Origin: Hymenobacter arizonensis
Lineage (GTDB): Bacteria; Bacteroidota; Bacteroidia; Cytophagales; Hymenobacteraceae
Assembly: GCF_900115775.1 (NCBI RefSeq)
Contig: NZ_FOXS01000004.1
Span: 434,001 to 498,000 of the forward strand
Length of the DNA: 64,000 nucleotides
Direction of reading: 5' to 3'
Part shown: piece by piece, positions 43,372 to 51,956 of the stretch
Numbering within the stretch: position 1 is the stretch's first letter
Layout of the letters: each line of letters starts with the position of its first letter
The notes under the pieces: generated by a model
Told to the model about the DNA's origin: nothing
The model's input: the letters and a program-made list of their open reading frames with translations, nothing else
The model's database searches: none
Program-made: the position numbers and the translations under genes

Positions 43372-44715
43372 ATGAAAATAGCAATTGTAGGCACCGGCTA
43401 CGTCGGGCTGGTAACAGGAACGTGTTTTGCCGAAGTAGGCATTGATGTAACCTGTATCGATATAGACCAGAAGAAGATTGATAACCTCCACCAAGGCATT
43501 CTTCCCATTTACGAGCCTGGTCTGGAAGAAATGGTGAGCCGGAACGTAGAAAAGGGCCGTCTGCACTTCTCCACCAGCCTCGCCGATGCCATTCAGGATT
43601 GCGACGTTGCTTTTATTGCCGTTGGTACCCCTCCCGGCGAAGACGGCTCGGCCGACTTGAAGTACGTGCTGGCCGTGGCCCGCGGTATTGGCGAGAACAT
43701 GAATAATTATGGCGTTATCGTTACTAAAAGCACTGTGCCCGTGGGCACGGCTGCCAAAGTGCGCGCCGAGATTGAAAAGGCCCTGGAGAAGCGCGGCGTC
43801 GATATTGAGTTTGACGTAGCTTCTAACCCCGAATTCCTGAAGGAAGGCGCGGCCATCGACGACTTTCTGAAGCCCGACCGCATTGTGGTGGGTGTCGCTT
43901 CCGAGCGCGCCGAAGACGTAATGAGCAAGCTCTACAAGCCCTTCCTGCTCAACGGCCACCCCATCATCTTCATGGACATTCCGTCGGCCGAGATGACGAA
44001 ATACGCCGCCAACTCCATGCTGGCCACGAAAATCAGCTTCATGAACGACGTGGCTAACCTGTGCGAAATCATGGGCGCCGACGTGAACAAGGTGCGCCAG
44101 GGCATTGGCTCGGATGCTCGCATCGGCACCAAATTCATCTATCCTGGCATCGGCTACGGCGGCTCTTGCTTCCCCAAAGACGTAAAAGCCCTCATTAAGA
44201 CAGCTAAGGAGAATGGCTACGACATGCAGGTGCTGCGGGCCGTGGAAGAGGTGAATGAAAACCAGAAGTCCGTACTGTTCGACAAAGTAAGCCGGCACTT
44301 TGCCGGCGAGCTGCGGGGCCTCAAAATGGCCATCTGGGGCCTGTCTTTCAAGCCCAAGACTGACGACATGCGCGAGGCTCCCTCATTGGTTATCATCGAG
44401 AAGCTGTTGGCAGCTGGCTGCATTGTCACCGCCTACGACCCGGTTGCCATGCCAGAAGCGCGTCACACCCTCGGCGACTCCATCACCTATGCTAAAGACG
44501 AGTTTGCGGCCCTAATTGACGCTGACGCCCTGCTGGTCGTAACCGAATGGCCCGACTTCCGCTCGCCCAACTTCGAAGTAATGGCCCGCCTGATGAAGCA
44601 AAAAGTGATTTTTGACGGGCGTAACATCTACGAAGCCCAGGAATTGCAAAATCTTGGCTTTGCCTACCACTGCATCGGGGTCCGGACCGAGCACAAGGAG
44701 CCGGTGCAAGCTTAG
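43372..44715 (+). CDS. ugd: UDP-glucose 6-dehydrogenase
   Basis: A 447-residue NAD-dependent enzyme that oxidises UDP-glucose to UDP-glucuronate. Features: Rossmann loop GTGYVGLVTGTCFAEVG (about residues 7-23), VAFIAVGTPPGEDG, KSTVPVGTA, ASNPEFLKEGAA, and the catalytic Cys in YPGIGYGGSCFPKDVKAL. The C-terminal UDP-binding domain has WGLSFKPKTDDMREAPS. The length fits the bacterial TuaD/Ugd type. The next gene makes UDP-xylose from UDP-glucuronate, so the pair gives a two-step route to UDP-xylose for surface glycans. Confidence 0.93.
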   Translation: MKIAIVGTGYVGLVTGTCFAEVGIDVTCIDIDQKKIDNLHQGILPIYEPGLEEMVSRNVEKGRLHFSTSLADAIQDCDVAFIAVGTPPGEDGSADLKYVLAVARGIGENMNNYGVIVTKSTVPVGTAAKVRAEIEKALEKRGVDIEFDVASNPEFLKEGAAIDDFLKPDRIVVGVASERAEDVMSKLYKPFLLNGHPIIFMDIPSAEMTKYAANSMLATKISFMNDVANLCEIMGADVNKVRQGIGSDARIGTKFIYPGIGYGGSCFPKDVKALIKTAKENGYDMQVLRAVEEVNENQKSVLFDKVSRHFAGELRGLKMAIWGLSFKPKTDDMREAPSLVIIEKLLAAGCIVTAYDPVAMPEARHTLGDSITYAKDEFAALIDADALLVVTEWPDFRSPNFEVMARLMKQKVIFDGRNIYEAQELQNLGFAYHCIGVRTEHKEPVQA

Positions 44716-44723
44716 TTTAAATG

Positions 44724-44832
44724 TGTCATCCTGAGTGCAGCGAAGGACCTTATCACGCTTGCCTCCTTCAGGTTTCTTAAATACATAGAGCGGCGCGACG
44801 TGATAAGGTCCTTCGCTGCGCTCAGGATGACA
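44724..44832. repeat. Long inverted repeat, family B, copy 3
   Basis: Arms of 34 bases at 44724-44757 and 44799-44832 (one mismatch), starting TGTCATCCTGAGTGCAGCGA, around a 41-base loop. It begins 8 bases after the dehydrogenase stop codon and ends 6 bases before the ATG of the UDP-xylose synthase gene. It matches the pattern of the elements at 7192 and 19110. Confidence 0.9.
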
Positions 44833-44838
44833 AACAAT

Positions 44839-45786
44839 ATGTCTGAAGAAAAAAAACGCGTCCTTATTACCGGCGGAGCTGGTTTTCTAGGCTCCCACCT
44901 TTGCGACCGGTTTCTGGCCGAAGGCTACTGCGTGGTAGCCATGGACAACCTGATTACAGGTTCGCTTCAAAACATCGAGCACCTGTTTGGCCGGCCCGAT
45001 TTCGAGTTCCACCAGGCCGATGTGAGCAAGTTCGTGTTCGTTCCCGGCAAGCTCGATTACATCCTGCATTTCGCCTCGCCGGCCTCGCCCATTGACTACC
45101 TCAAAATTCCGATTCAAACGCTGAAGGTGGGTTCGCTGGGTACCCACAACCTGCTGGGTCTGGCCCGCGTGAAAGGCGCTCGTATGCTGATTGCCAGCAC
45201 TTCGGAAGTTTACGGCGACCCCGAAATCCATCCGCAGGTGGAGGAATACTTTGGCAACGTGAATCCCGTCGGCCCCCGTGGTTGCTACGATGAGGCTAAG
45301 CGCTTCCAGGAAGCCATCACCATGGCCTACCACAACCACCACGGCCTGGAAACGCGCATCATCCGCATCTTTAACACCTACGGCCCCCGCATGCGCCTCG
45401 ACGACGGCCGTGTACTGCCCGCATTCCTCTCGCAAGCCCTGCGTGGCGAAAACCTCACCGTATTCGGCGACGGCTCCCAGACCCGCTCGTTCTGCTACGT
45501 CGACGACTTGGTTGAGGGCATTTACCGCTTGCTACTCAGTGATTACCACTTGCCTGTAAACATCGGTAACCCATCAGAAATCACCATTAAGGAGTTCGGC
45601 GAAGAAATTGCCCGCCTCACCGGTGTGGAATTTAAACCTACGTATCAGGCTTTGCCCGAGAACGACCCTATGAAGCGTCGCCCTGACATTACCAAAGCCA
45701 AGGAAATCCTTGGTTGGGAGCCAAAAGTGGACCGCGCCGAAGGCTTGCGCCGCACTTTAGAGTATTTCAAAGAGCACGTGAAGTAA
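44839..45786 (+). CDS. UDP-glucuronate decarboxylase (UDP-xylose synthase)
   Basis: A 315-residue short-chain dehydrogenase/reductase. The ATG at 44839 (MSEEKKRVLITGGAGFLGS) is chosen; an upstream start lies within an inverted repeat. NAD-binding GGAGFLGSHL, DNLITGSLQNIEHL, the catalytic Ser-Tyr-Lys as ASTSEVYG and GCYDEAKR, and RIFNTYGPRM. The GPRGCYDEAKRFQEA and NPVGPRG blocks are those of UDP-xylose synthases and not of RmlB dehydratases. It uses the UDP-glucuronate made by the preceding gene. The next gene starts 1 base after its stop codon. Confidence 0.9.
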   Translation: MSEEKKRVLITGGAGFLGSHLCDRFLAEGYCVVAMDNLITGSLQNIEHLFGRPDFEFHQADVSKFVFVPGKLDYILHFASPASPIDYLKIPIQTLKVGSLGTHNLLGLARVKGARMLIASTSEVYGDPEIHPQVEEYFGNVNPVGPRGCYDEAKRFQEAITMAYHNHHGLETRIIRIFNTYGPRMRLDDGRVLPAFLSQALRGENLTVFGDGSQTRSFCYVDDLVEGIYRLLLSDYHLPVNIGNPSEITIKEFGEEIARLTGVEFKPTYQALPENDPMKRRPDITKAKEILGWEPKVDRAEGLRRTLEYFKEHVK

Positions 45787-45787
45787 C

Positions 45788-46204
45788 ATGACAATTCCTG
45801 ACCTTCACTTAATTAATTTTCTAAAATTGGGTGAACCAGGGATTGGGTACATCTCTGTCACGCAGCAAGAGCAGCTAGTGCCGTTTGAAGTAAAACGAAT
45901 TTTTTGGACGTACTACACGCCGGAAAGTATTGTGCGCGGTCGTCATGCCCACTATATCACCGAGCAGGTGCTGATTGCGGTTGCTGGCCGTATTACTGTT
46001 ACTACTGAGCGAGCAGACGGAAGCATTCAATCTTTTCGACTTGAGGACCCCAGTATAGGCCTTTACGTGCCACCGTATGTGTGGCACACAATGCAATATT
46101 CACACTCTGCTGTGCAATTAGTTTTGGCTTCTTCGGTTTACAACGAAGATGACTACATCCGGGATTATGAAAAATTCAAGCAAGTGTGGGGCCAAAAGGC
46201 ATGA
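45788..46204 (+). CDS. FdtA/QdtA-like dTDP-4-keto-6-deoxyglucose 3,4-ketoisomerase (WxcM-like cupin)
   Basis: A 138-residue single cupin. The family pattern is visible: VKRIFWTYYTPESIVRGRHAHYITEQVLIAVAGRITVTTE, with the HAH pair and a LxxGxL-like barrel, then VPPYVWHTMQYS with a second His. FdtA/QdtA enzymes shift the keto group of dTDP-4-keto-6-deoxyglucose from C4 to C3, the first step toward 3-amino-3,6-dideoxy sugars. The gene starts 1 base after UDP-xylose synthase and overlaps the acyltransferase gene by 4 bases. A DegT aminotransferase for the next step is at 50617. Confidence 0.85.
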   Translation: MTIPDLHLINFLKLGEPGIGYISVTQQEQLVPFEVKRIFWTYYTPESIVRGRHAHYITEQVLIAVAGRITVTTERADGSIQSFRLEDPSIGLYVPPYVWHTMQYSHSAVQLVLASSVYNEDDYIRDYEKFKQVWGQKA

Positions 46205-47160
46205 CAACAGCATCAACTGCACATTCTATTAATGCGACTTTGGTGGCAGCACGAGCTGAGGCGCTCGTGCTGCATTCACCCTATCTGTTTTTGCGAGAAT
46301 TATCTCTTGCCGTTCAGCAAGCACGGTTTGGTACTGGAGCTGCATTGCGCTTCGCTGAAGAAAAGCAGTCAGAAGTGCTGCCCATGGCTGGTTGTGAAGG
46401 TCAGTGGCTTCTGAAAGGACTTTCCTGGGACTCGGATTACTTCGGAACTCCTACTTACCGACTCTTTACAGGGCTGTTTGGCCCAGATACTCAGCTTTCG
46501 GCGTTGCAATGCGCAGCCGTCGACCTACGTCAGCAACTGGCTAACCGGGGAAGCTATTACGCATTTACAATAGTACCCGCGGAGGATATTCGTTTGTTGC
46601 AAGCACTAACGGGGGGAGGTTGGCAATTAGTAGAAACCCGGCTGAATTTCTATTGCTCCACCAACGTGGCACTACCAGCGCCCGTTGGTGTGCGTCTGGC
46701 TCGTCCGGAAGAAGCCGAGCACATTGGTCGCATTTCGGCTATAGCGCGCAATCCATATGACCGTTTCCATGCTGACCCGTGGTTCGGGGAAGTTCGTGCC
46801 GATGCTTTCTTAGCTCGCTATGCCGAAGCTGCAGTGAAAGGCTCTTATGCTGATGCAGTGTTAGTACCCGACGAGCCAGGAACAGTAGTAGATTCTTTCT
46901 TAGCCATTGGCGATACTTTTCCTGATGCTATAATTCCTAATGGAGGAGCCTCTCGTATACTGCTTACCGCAGTTGGACCTCAAAATCGTGGCTGGCATTT
47001 GAAGTTAGTAACCGAGACAATACGTCGAGCTTCAACCCTATCTTTGCCTCACATATTAATGACAACCCAAGCAACAAATAAAGCGGTTTTTCGCACTTGT
47101 GAAAAACTCGGGTTTCAGCTTGGAAGCACCACGCACGTATTGGCCAGTCACAGTAATTAG
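46201..47160 (+). CDS. GNAT-family sugar N-acyltransferase (RffC/WecD-like)
   Basis: A 319-residue protein. The ATG at 46201 overlaps the upstream stop codon (ATGA). The N-terminal about 150 residues have LSWDSDYFGTPTYRLF, a block typical of dTDP-fucosamine-type acetyltransferases. The C-terminal half is a GNAT domain: VRLARPEEAEHIGRIS, then RILLTAVGPQNRGWHLKLV (acetyl-CoA loop) and TTQATNKAVFRTCEKLGFQL. It probably acylates the amino group of the 3-amino sugar made by the FdtA-like and DegT enzymes. The family's usual partner in Fdt pathways is a hexapeptide enzyme, so this is a different solution. The gene is directly followed by insertion-sequence remains. Confidence 0.8.
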   Translation: MTTASTAHSINATLVAARAEALVLHSPYLFLRELSLAVQQARFGTGAALRFAEEKQSEVLPMAGCEGQWLLKGLSWDSDYFGTPTYRLFTGLFGPDTQLSALQCAAVDLRQQLANRGSYYAFTIVPAEDIRLLQALTGGGWQLVETRLNFYCSTNVALPAPVGVRLARPEEAEHIGRISAIARNPYDRFHADPWFGEVRADAFLARYAEAAVKGSYADAVLVPDEPGTVVDSFLAIGDTFPDAIIPNGGASRILLTAVGPQNRGWHLKLVTETIRRASTLSLPHILMTTQATNKAVFRTCEKLGFQLGSTTHVLASHSN

Positions 47161-47177
47161 TAAAACATATTTATGTT

Positions 47178-47924
47178 GGGGCTTAGGAAGCAAACATAGT
47201 GTGGAGCTGGTGTAACTTTCTGTTATGCAGCCCGCTAACCGCTATTACAACCGCGCAAAAATTTCGGAGGCCAAATTCCGCTATCTGCTGCGGTTGTTTG
47301 CCTTGGATTTGACGGCCTCTGACACCGCCCGGCTCACGGGGTTAAGCGTGCATGCGGTCAACGATTTGTTCCTGCGCTTGCGCCGCCGTTTGCAGACCTG
47401 GTGTCCGGTGCCAGCCGGGCTGGACGGGGCCGTTGAACTCGACGAAAGCTACTTCGGCCCGCGGCGGGTGCGCGGCAAACGTGGGCGCGGGGCTAGTGAC
47501 AAAACCATCGTTTTCGGCCTGTTCAAGCGCGGCGGGCAGGTGTACACCGAAATCGTCTCGGACTGCTCGAAAAAGACCTTGCAGGCCATCATGCGAGGCA
47601 AAATTGACGTAACCGCCATGTTCAACACCGACGGCTGGCGCGGCTACGACGGGCTGGTGGACGTGGGCTTTGACCGCCACTTTCGCGTCCGCCACGGCCA
47701 GGACGAATTTGTCCACGGCGCCTCGCACATCAACGGCATCTAGTCTTTTTGGAGTTTCCCCAAAGTCCGCCTCCAGCAGTTCAAAGGCGTGCCCAGACAC
47801 ACCTTTTTGCTGCACCTGAGAGAGACCGAGTTTCGGTTTAATCATCGCCACAAAGACTTCTACAAATTGCTCCTTAAATTACTCCGACAACAACCCCTCT
47901 AAACGGGTTTGCTTCCTAAGCTCC
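47178..47924 (+). mobile_element. IS1595-family insertion sequence, inactivated
   Basis: Terminal inverted repeats GGGGCTTAGGAAGCAAAC at 47178-47195 and its complement with one mismatch at 47907-47924; the inner 15 bases match perfectly. The element is about 747 bases with one transposase frame that has an internal stop codon. No exact 8-base target duplication is seen (only loosely similar TTAT-containing flanks). A 3' fragment of a related copy is at 51727-51930. Confidence 0.85.
47225..47902 (+). pseudogene. IS1595-type transposase with one internal amber codon
   Basis: The frame opens with ATG at 47225 and runs through VELDESYFGPRRVRGKRGRG and FNTDGWRGYDGLVD (catalytic acidic residues) to HGASHINGI, then a TAG at 47741-47743. 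After it the same frame continues, starting with SFWSFPKVRLQQFKGVPRHT, up to a TAA at 47900-47902. The family motif is HxNGIExFW, so the stop replaces the conserved Glu codon (GAG to TAG). The fragment at 51727 still has GAG here. Apart from this base the 225-codon frame is intact, so the loss is recent. Confidence 0.85.
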
Positions 47925-48001
47925 TTATACTTATCATTCGTCGCCCTTGAATGGCTATTTGACTATCGAGGAATTAGCGTTATTTAAGTGCTAATTAATT
48001 A

Positions 48002-48856
48002 GACGGTGTTATGAACCTGTGAGCGAAAATAGCAGGTATGGAAATTATTTGTTGCGCTTGTCCCAGGAACGTAGCCTAGGACGAATAGGCCTTTTTGCTG
48101 CCGTGTTTACTGCCCGTGTGCGAAGACGCGGGCCAGCTGCACTGCCCACTGCCCGAATTATTTAGTGCCTTGCGCTGTGTGGTGCACACGTGTTGTACTT
48201 GGCGCTATTTGCTGCAGGACATACCGCCCTGGGCCACGTGTTATCAGCAATGGACCCGCGGGCGGAACGCCAGCGGGTTCGAGGCGCTGACCGATGACTT
48301 ACGCCAGGTGCTGCGCCTGAATGAAGCCCGCGCGGCCGAGCCGAGCGCCGTCATTTTCGATTCGCGCACGCTGCAAAGCATTCCCAAAAGCGGGCAGCGA
48401 GCCGGTTAAGACGGGGCCAAATGCCGCAAGTGAAGCAAAGTGCACGTTGCTGTCGACACGTTAAGCTACCTGCTGGTCACCGTAGTGAACCCGGCCAACG
48501 AATAAGACCGGGTTCATGTTATCTGATTAGCCAAAAATAGTGCAAACGGCATTAGGACGAAGTGTTACACTGGCTTATGCTGGCCATAGTTACACCGGCG
48601 AAGTACCCAAGCCGGAAAGCAGCAAGGCACAGACCTGCAAGTCGTCAAGTTGGGCCAGACCAAGCGCGCTTAGTGCTGCTGCCCCGCCGCCGGGTAGTCG
48701 AAAGCAGCCTGAGTTGGAGTGCCCGCTACAAGCGTTTGGCCCGCTACTACGAACGCCTTGCCCGCAGTTTGTAGCAACTCCACTACTTGTCCTTTGTCGG
48801 CTTGATGCTTACCAAAGCAGCTACCCTCAATTTGCTGCCATGTTCATAACACCGTC
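48002..48856 (+). mobile_element. IS5-superfamily (IS427-like) insertion sequence, decayed
   Basis: Perfect 15-base terminal repeats GACGGTGTTATGAAC (48002-48016) and its complement (48842-48856), flanked on both sides by TA, consistent with a 2-base target duplication. The 855-base element holds a broken transposase frame. It lies at the truncated end of a decayed membrane-protein gene. Confidence 0.8.
48095..48849 (+). pseudogene. Decayed IS5/IS427-type transposase
   Basis: Three pieces in shifting frames. The first has CTWRYLLQDIPPWATCYQQW, a good match to the helix-turn-helix part of IS5-type transposases (family form CxWRxLPxDxPPWxTVYxxF), then LRLNEARAAEPSAVIFDSRT with the first catalytic Asp. 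The middle reads KSKVHVAVDTLSYLLV, with stops on both sides. The last, VVESSLSWSARYKRLARYYE, matches the family C-terminal WVVERTFAWLxRxRRLxKDYE block, with the catalytic Glu. At least two stops and a frame change make it inactive. Confidence 0.8.
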
Positions 48857-48858
48857 TA

Positions 48859-49511
48859 GTAAGTAGCCAAGCCCAACCATTGCTTAGCCAAAAATGCGCA
48901 GTGATGGCGGCTCTAATGCCTAGCACTACGATGCTAATTAGGGCTGAATAAACGGTTAGGTATAAGCACCATAAACCGGGCAACCCTGTAGTTTTTTCCA
49001 ACAGCGCATTAAGCCACAACTCAAAATAGTGATAGGGCTCGGCAGCAACGAACTAGGGAAAATAAACCTCTAACGACTTACTTTCTATGCCTGCTTCTTT
49101 GAGCGGCATGCTCATACGGTTATAAAAAATGTAGTCCTGAAACGGGGTGAGCAGAAACGGTGAATCTGGGTCATAGATTAATAAAACCGGAGTGTCTAGA
49201 TTACTATGTTAATGGAGAGCAGCACCCACGCTACAGACCTAGCACTTCGCTCCTTCCGAAATGCGGGAGGTGAGCTGTTGGTCAAGGAGCGTAGCTGCCA
49301 GCCAGTGGCTAGTACCAAAAGCGGCCGCCCGTTTGCAGGGTAGTATACGCCACAACCAGCGTACTTAATCCCACTACTACGTTATTTTGGCAGCAAAATG
49401 TGGCTCGACATCCCTTGGCGATTTAAGAATGCGCATCAGGGACCAGCCAATGCCATAGCTTCCTCCTAATAGCATAGCCATCAGCCCTAGATACGGGAGG
49501 TAAAGCCTCAT
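48859..49511 (-). pseudogene. Decayed multi-pass membrane protein gene, cut by the IS5-type element
   Basis: On the minus strand an ATG at 49511 opens MRLYLPYLGLMAMLLGGSYG, 29 bases after the GT2 gene. After a stop the reading continues in another frame with VVVGLSTLVVAYTTLQTGGR. It then resumes as LDTPVLLIYDPDSPFLLTPF, then YIFYNRMSMPLKEAGIESKS, a TAG at 49053-49055, and PYHYFELWLNALLEKTTGLP with a last hydrophobic segment SALISIVVLGIRAAI. The pieces look like one protein of the glycan-assembly type, broken by several frameshifts or stops and truncated near the IS5-type right end. I do not recognise the family. Confidence 0.6.
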
Positions 49512-49539
49512 TATTTTACCTGAGTAGCAATGGTGAGGA

Positions 49540-50505
49540 TTATCGGCGCCATTGTTGTTGTTGTGCTTCTTTGTTCGGTTCCAATACCTCACGCACTACA
49601 TAAAGAGGCCGTTTACGTGCCGCATCCAGCCCGCGCCACACATATTCGCCAATGACTCCCAGTGCTACCATTTGGAACGCCGATACAATAAGTAGTACCA
49701 CCATGAGTGTGGTCCAACCAGCTGGCTCATCAGGGCTAGCAATTTTAAGAGCGACTACATAGAGGCCGTATAACAGAGCTATTGCTCCCAGGCCTAAGCC
49801 CAACACGGAAATGGCTCGGATAGGAACAAACGAGAAAGCCATCAATGAATCGATGAGTAGTTTGATTTTTTTGGAGAGAGTCCAGCGCGATTTACCAATC
49901 TCCCGCTTGCGGCGCGTATATGGTATATTAACGTACGGAAAACCCAACCATATCATCAGGTAAAACACGTTGGAGTTACGCTCGTGCAGCTTTAAAACCT
50001 CATCAGCTACTTGCCGGTCAAAAAAGACAAAATCAAAGCCCCCATCGGGAATGTTGCTCAGGGCTAAATTTTTCATTAGCCAGTGAAACGTTTTGGCCAT
50101 TGTTTGTCCAAGGCCGGTTTCTTCTCGGTGCTGCCGGTTGCCAATGACAAGTTTAAATCCCTTTTGCCAGTGCGCATACATTTGTACCATCAGTTCGGGG
50201 GGGTCCTGCATATCAGCAGTAATAACCGCTAAGCAGTCGCCCGTAGCATGAGCCATGCCAGCCACAATGGCGTTGTAAGAACCCACGTTGCCCGCCAAAT
50301 CTACAATCCGGATACGGCCCGGATACATTACTTGGGCACTTTGCAACGCTGCTAGCGTGTCATCACCCGACCCGTCGTTGACAAAAACGTATTCGAAAGA
50401 GACTTCCGGGGGAAAGTTAGCCTCGTTTGCTACTAACTCACGGGTCGTCACCGGTATATTCCCCTCGTTGTAGTAGCAAGGGACAATTACGGAGAGCTTA
50501 GGCAT
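49540..50505 (-). CDS. GT2 family glycosyltransferase, dolichol-phosphate-sugar-synthase-like
   Basis: A 321-residue membrane-anchored glycosyltransferase. The N-terminal GT-A domain has VIVPCYYNEGNIPVT, FVNDGSGDDTL (nucleotide loop), GNVGSYNAIVAGMAHATGD, and the metal-binding ITADMQDPPE. RKREIGKSRWTLSKKIKLL begins the membrane part, followed by two hydrophobic helices (about 230-260 and 265-295). This is the GtrB/DPM1-like group, which moves a sugar from a nucleotide donor to a lipid carrier. It follows the DegT aminotransferase gene on the same strand (gap 111 bases) and precedes the decayed membrane-protein gene. Confidence 0.9.
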   Translation of the reverse strand: MPKLSVIVPCYYNEGNIPVTTRELVANEANFPPEVSFEYVFVNDGSGDDTLAALQSAQVMYPGRIRIVDLAGNVGSYNAIVAGMAHATGDCLAVITADMQDPPELMVQMYAHWQKGFKLVIGNRQHREETGLGQTMAKTFHWLMKNLALSNIPDGGFDFVFFDRQVADEVLKLHERNSNVFYLMIWLGFPYVNIPYTRRKREIGKSRWTLSKKIKLLIDSLMAFSFVPIRAISVLGLGLGAIALLYGLYVVALKIASPDEPAGWTTLMVVLLIVSAFQMVALGVIGEYVWRGLDAARKRPLYVVREVLEPNKEAQQQQWRR

Positions 50506-50616
50506 TGTAGTCTAATAAATTTACTTATACATTGCAGGCGGCAAATGCCTTCAATTATGTTGCTGTTGTGTTTTATAAACGATAGTCGGGCGGCCAACAG
50601 CATTATCGTAGCTGCT

Positions 50617-51717
50617 TTATTTAAAGCTACGTATGGCTGAAGCAACAGCTATAACAAGCTCTTCGGTCATGCCAGGCCACATCGGCAAGCTAAGGCATGT
50701 GGCAGCCAGCTCTTCTGCAATGGGAAACGCGCCGGCTGGCAGCGCCAAATACTGGTATGCTTCCTGACGGTGCGGCGGCACAGGGTAATGAATAAGAGTG
50801 CCAATGCCCAAAGCGGTTAGGTGTTGCTGCAAGGCATCGCGACGCGAGGTATGCACTACGTATAGGTGAAATACATGGGTAGCTCCCTCAGCAACATAAG
50901 GCAACTGCAGGTCTTCGATGCCCGACAGATGATGTCCGTACCAATCAGCTATCTCTTGTCGCTGCCGCGTCCAGCTAGTAAGCTTAGGCAGTTTAACTCG
51001 CAACAATGCAGCTTGCAGTTCATCAAGCCGGGAATTGTACCCGATTACTTCATTGTAGTATTTCTGCTGTGACCCATAGTTACGCAGCACCCGAACCTTC
51101 TGTGCTAATTCCGCATCATTCGTTGTTATAGCCCCGGCGTCGCCCAAGGCACCCAGGTTCTTTCCCGGGTAAAAGCTTGTAGCGTTAATGTGGCCAAAAC
51201 TGCCGGTAAGAGAGTCACTATACGCCGCACCTTGTGACTGGGCATTGTCTTCAACTACAAACAGATTATGCTGAGCAGCGATTTTCATAATTTCTATCAT
51301 TCGGCATGACTGACCATAAAGGTGAACAGGCATAATAGCGCGCGTGCGTGGCGTGAGCGCAGCAGCAATCAGTTCGTGGTTTATGTTGCTGGTGCTGGGG
51401 TCCGGCTCAACTGGAACCGGGGTGGCCCCAACCTGAGTAACGGCTAGCCAGGTAGCTATATAAGTGTTTGAGGGCACTATCACTTCATCCCCAGGGCCAA
51501 TTTCTAACACACGTAAGGCAAGAACAAGGGCATCCAGACCATTGGCAACCCCTACGCAATGACTTACTTGATTAAACGCTGCGTATTCACTCTCAAAAGC
51601 CTTTACCTCTTCACCAAGTACATACCAATTGGAATCGTAGACACGAAGGAATGCACTCGCAATTGCTTCGCGGATAGGTAAGTGCTGTGGAGAAAATGTC
51701 AGGAATGGGACTTGCAT
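50617..51717 (-). CDS. DegT/DnrJ/EryC1/StrS sugar aminotransferase (FdtB-like)
   Basis: A 366-residue PLP-dependent aminotransferase. Features: VGVANGLDALVLALRVLEIG, PSNTYIATWLAV, VEDNAQSQGAAY, and the PLP lysine in SFYPGKNLGALGDAGAI (about Lys184). It fits enzymes that transaminate dTDP-3-keto-6-deoxyhexoses (FdtB, QdtB). With the FdtA-like isomerase and GNAT acyltransferase at 45788-47160 it would complete a dTDP-3-acylamino-3,6-dideoxyhexose route. It is now on the opposite strand and separated from them by about 3.5 kb of insertion-sequence remains and the GT2 gene. Confidence 0.9.
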   Translation of the reverse strand: MQVPFLTFSPQHLPIREAIASAFLRVYDSNWYVLGEEVKAFESEYAAFNQVSHCVGVANGLDALVLALRVLEIGPGDEVIVPSNTYIATWLAVTQVGATPVPVEPDPSTSNINHELIAAALTPRTRAIMPVHLYGQSCRMIEIMKIAAQHNLFVVEDNAQSQGAAYSDSLTGSFGHINATSFYPGKNLGALGDAGAITTNDAELAQKVRVLRNYGSQQKYYNEVIGYNSRLDELQAALLRVKLPKLTSWTRQRQEIADWYGHHLSGIEDLQLPYVAEGATHVFHLYVVHTSRRDALQQHLTALGIGTLIHYPVPPHRQEAYQYLALPAGAFPIAEELAATCLSLPMWPGMTEELVIAVASAIRSFK

Positions 51718-51726
51718 ATTATTTTA

Positions 51727-51930
51727 AGGCTTAGGAAGCAAACTCGTTTAGAGGGGCTGTTGACGAAGTAATTTAAGCAGGGGTTTGTAGAGGTCCTCGT
51801 GGCGGTGGTTGAAGCGAAACTCGGATTCGTTCAGGTGCAGTTGGAAGGTGTGTTTGGGCACGCCTTTGAACTGCTGGAGGCGGGTCTAGGCAAAAATACA
51901 GAAGGACTCGATGCCGTTGCTGTGCGTGAG
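51727..51930 (-). mobile_element. 3' fragment of a second IS1595-family element
   Basis: The terminal repeat GCTTAGGAAGCAAAC is at 51729-51743. The minus strand then reads the transposase C-terminus: NGIESFCIFA, a TAG, then TRLQQFKGVPKHTFQLHLNE up to LLKLLRQQPL and TAA (51748-51750). It keeps the Glu codon that is lost in the copy at 47225. The rest of the element is missing, replaced by an IS3-type end. Confidence 0.8.
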
Positions 51931-51956
51931 GTGGTCTAGGTAGGGTGGACAGAAGA
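51927..51956. repeat. Extra IS3-type left-end fragment
   Basis: TGAGGTGGTCTAGGTAGGGT and the following TGGACAGAA resemble the left end of the IS3 element that begins 30 bases later, and its right end. Two left ends therefore lie head to tail with no gap. Confidence 0.55.

Noticed and set aside
45788..46204. The small cupin at 45788 as dTDP-4-dehydrorhamnose 3,5-epimerase (RmlC)
   Set aside because: It is too short and has the WxcM/FdtA-type HAH and VPPYVWHTM blocks instead of RmlC motifs.
47178..47924. An 8-base target duplication around the IS1595 element
   Set aside because: The flanks TTTATGTT and TTATACTT are only loosely similar; an exact repeat is not present.
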